NCBI GenBank assembly: GCA_014859785.1
Contig: JACUTP010000122.1
Location: 1-5,659 of the forward strand
Length of the DNA stretch: 5,659 nucleotides
DNA from: Candidatus Methanoperedentaceae archaeon
GTDB lineage: Archaea > Halobacteriota > Methanosarcinia > Methanosarcinales > Methanoperedenaceae
Reading direction: 5' to 3'
Numbering within the stretch: the first letter of the stretch is position 1; each line of letters opens with the position of its first letter. This document shows positions 5,382 to 5,659 of the stretch, piece by piece. The notes under the pieces are model-generated. The model saw only the letters and a list, made by a program, of their open reading frames with translations. It did not search any database and was not told the origin of the DNA. The position numbers and the translations under genes are program-made.

Positions 5382-5624
5382 ATGAAGGTGGTTTATATAC
5401 TCATTGTGCTTATGGTCGCAGCTTCTGCACTGGGCTGTGTGGATAGGAACACCCCTGACACCGCCGTCCCCGGACAGCAGGATGCTGTTTCACCGGCTCC
5501 TGGGCAAACTTCCGGGCAAACAGACGAATTCGGGATAGAAAGTGACCTGGAAATCCTGGATATGATGTTCAACGACACCGCGATGGACATATCCTTTGAG
5601 GTAATCGATGATACGTTTACCTGA
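5382..5624 (+). CDS. Small secreted lipoprotein, function unknown
   Basis: An 80-residue protein. Residues 1-18 are a signal peptide and ALGC (16-19) is a lipobox, so Cys19 should become the lipid-anchored first residue of the mature protein. Residues 20-48 are rich in P, Q, T, S and G and look like a flexible tether. Residues 49-80 are strongly acidic with spaced hydrophobics (FGIESDLEILDMMF, 50-63) and could form a short amphipathic helix; N64-D-T is one glycosylation sequon. The tail carries no basic residue. The gene starts 3 nt after the stop of the secreted-protein gene and has AGGAGG (5368-5373) with 8 nt spacing, the strongest ribosome site in the window, so it may be made in excess of its partner. 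It may anchor or bind the secreted protein; this is inferred only from the operon. Confidence 0.78.
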   Translation: MKVVYILIVLMVAASALGCVDRNTPDTAVPGQQDAVSPAPGQTSGQTDEFGIESDLEILDMMFNDTAMDISFEVIDDTFT

Positions 5625-5647
5625 TTTTCTTTTTTTCCAGGTTTTTA
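5625..5647 (+). terminator. T-rich terminator after the lipoprotein gene
   Basis: TTTTCTTTTTTT (5625-5636) begins directly after the lipoprotein stop codon, followed by a further TTTTT (5642-5646). No hairpin is needed for archaeal U-tract termination. It closes the two-gene operon; the remaining 12 bases show nothing further. Confidence 0.6.
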
Positions 5648-5659
5648 CATTGCAGGATT

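Overview
The window looks archaeal, most likely from a methanogen or ANME relative within the Methanosarcinia (I favour a Methanoperedens-like lineage, which is inference). The direct evidence is a THUMP-type tRNA G10 methyltransferase of the archaeal kind, an archaeal-style TruA, a small DUF5654-like membrane protein, TATA boxes placed 25-30 nt before start codons, Shine-Dalgarno sites of the GGTGATC type, and U-tract terminators. No rRNA, tRNA, CRISPR array, transposase or integration site is visible.

Layout. Positions 1-747 (minus) hold the first 14 codons of an off-window gene, preceded by a 233-residue FAD/NAD(P)-binding reductase. The two are only 2 nt apart, so probably one operon. The gap 748-976 holds no convincing gene. 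It carries a large, nearly symmetric inverted repeat flanked by an A-tract and a T-tract, which probably terminates the next gene. Positions 977-1222 (minus) encode an 81-residue two-helix membrane protein. It is divergent from truA (1352-2161), which has a textbook TATA box and no leader. truA is followed after 1 nt by trmG10 (2163-3173), making a tRNA-modification operon. That operon converges, with 8 nt between stops, on a minus-strand gene (3182-3931) for a membrane-spanning regulator: signal peptide, outside beta-sandwich domain, one membrane helix and a cytoplasmic winged helix.

The regulator gene is divergent from a two-gene plus-strand operon. Its first gene (4134-5378) encodes a secreted, helical, probably N-glycosylated protein ending in a duplicated 49-residue glycine-rich repeat. 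Its second gene (5382-5624) encodes an 80-residue lipoprotein and is followed by a T-rich terminator. The shared 202-nt gap (3932-4133) holds a predicted TATA box in each direction and, in the operon leader, a perfect 6-bp hairpin followed by a strong Shine-Dalgarno match that is too far from the start codon.

Working together. TruA and TrmG10 both act on tRNA. The regulator and the secreted protein/lipoprotein pair form a candidate cell-envelope module in which a sensor outside the membrane could control the neighbouring surface-protein operon; this is inferred from arrangement and domain structure only. No gap exceeds 300 nt.
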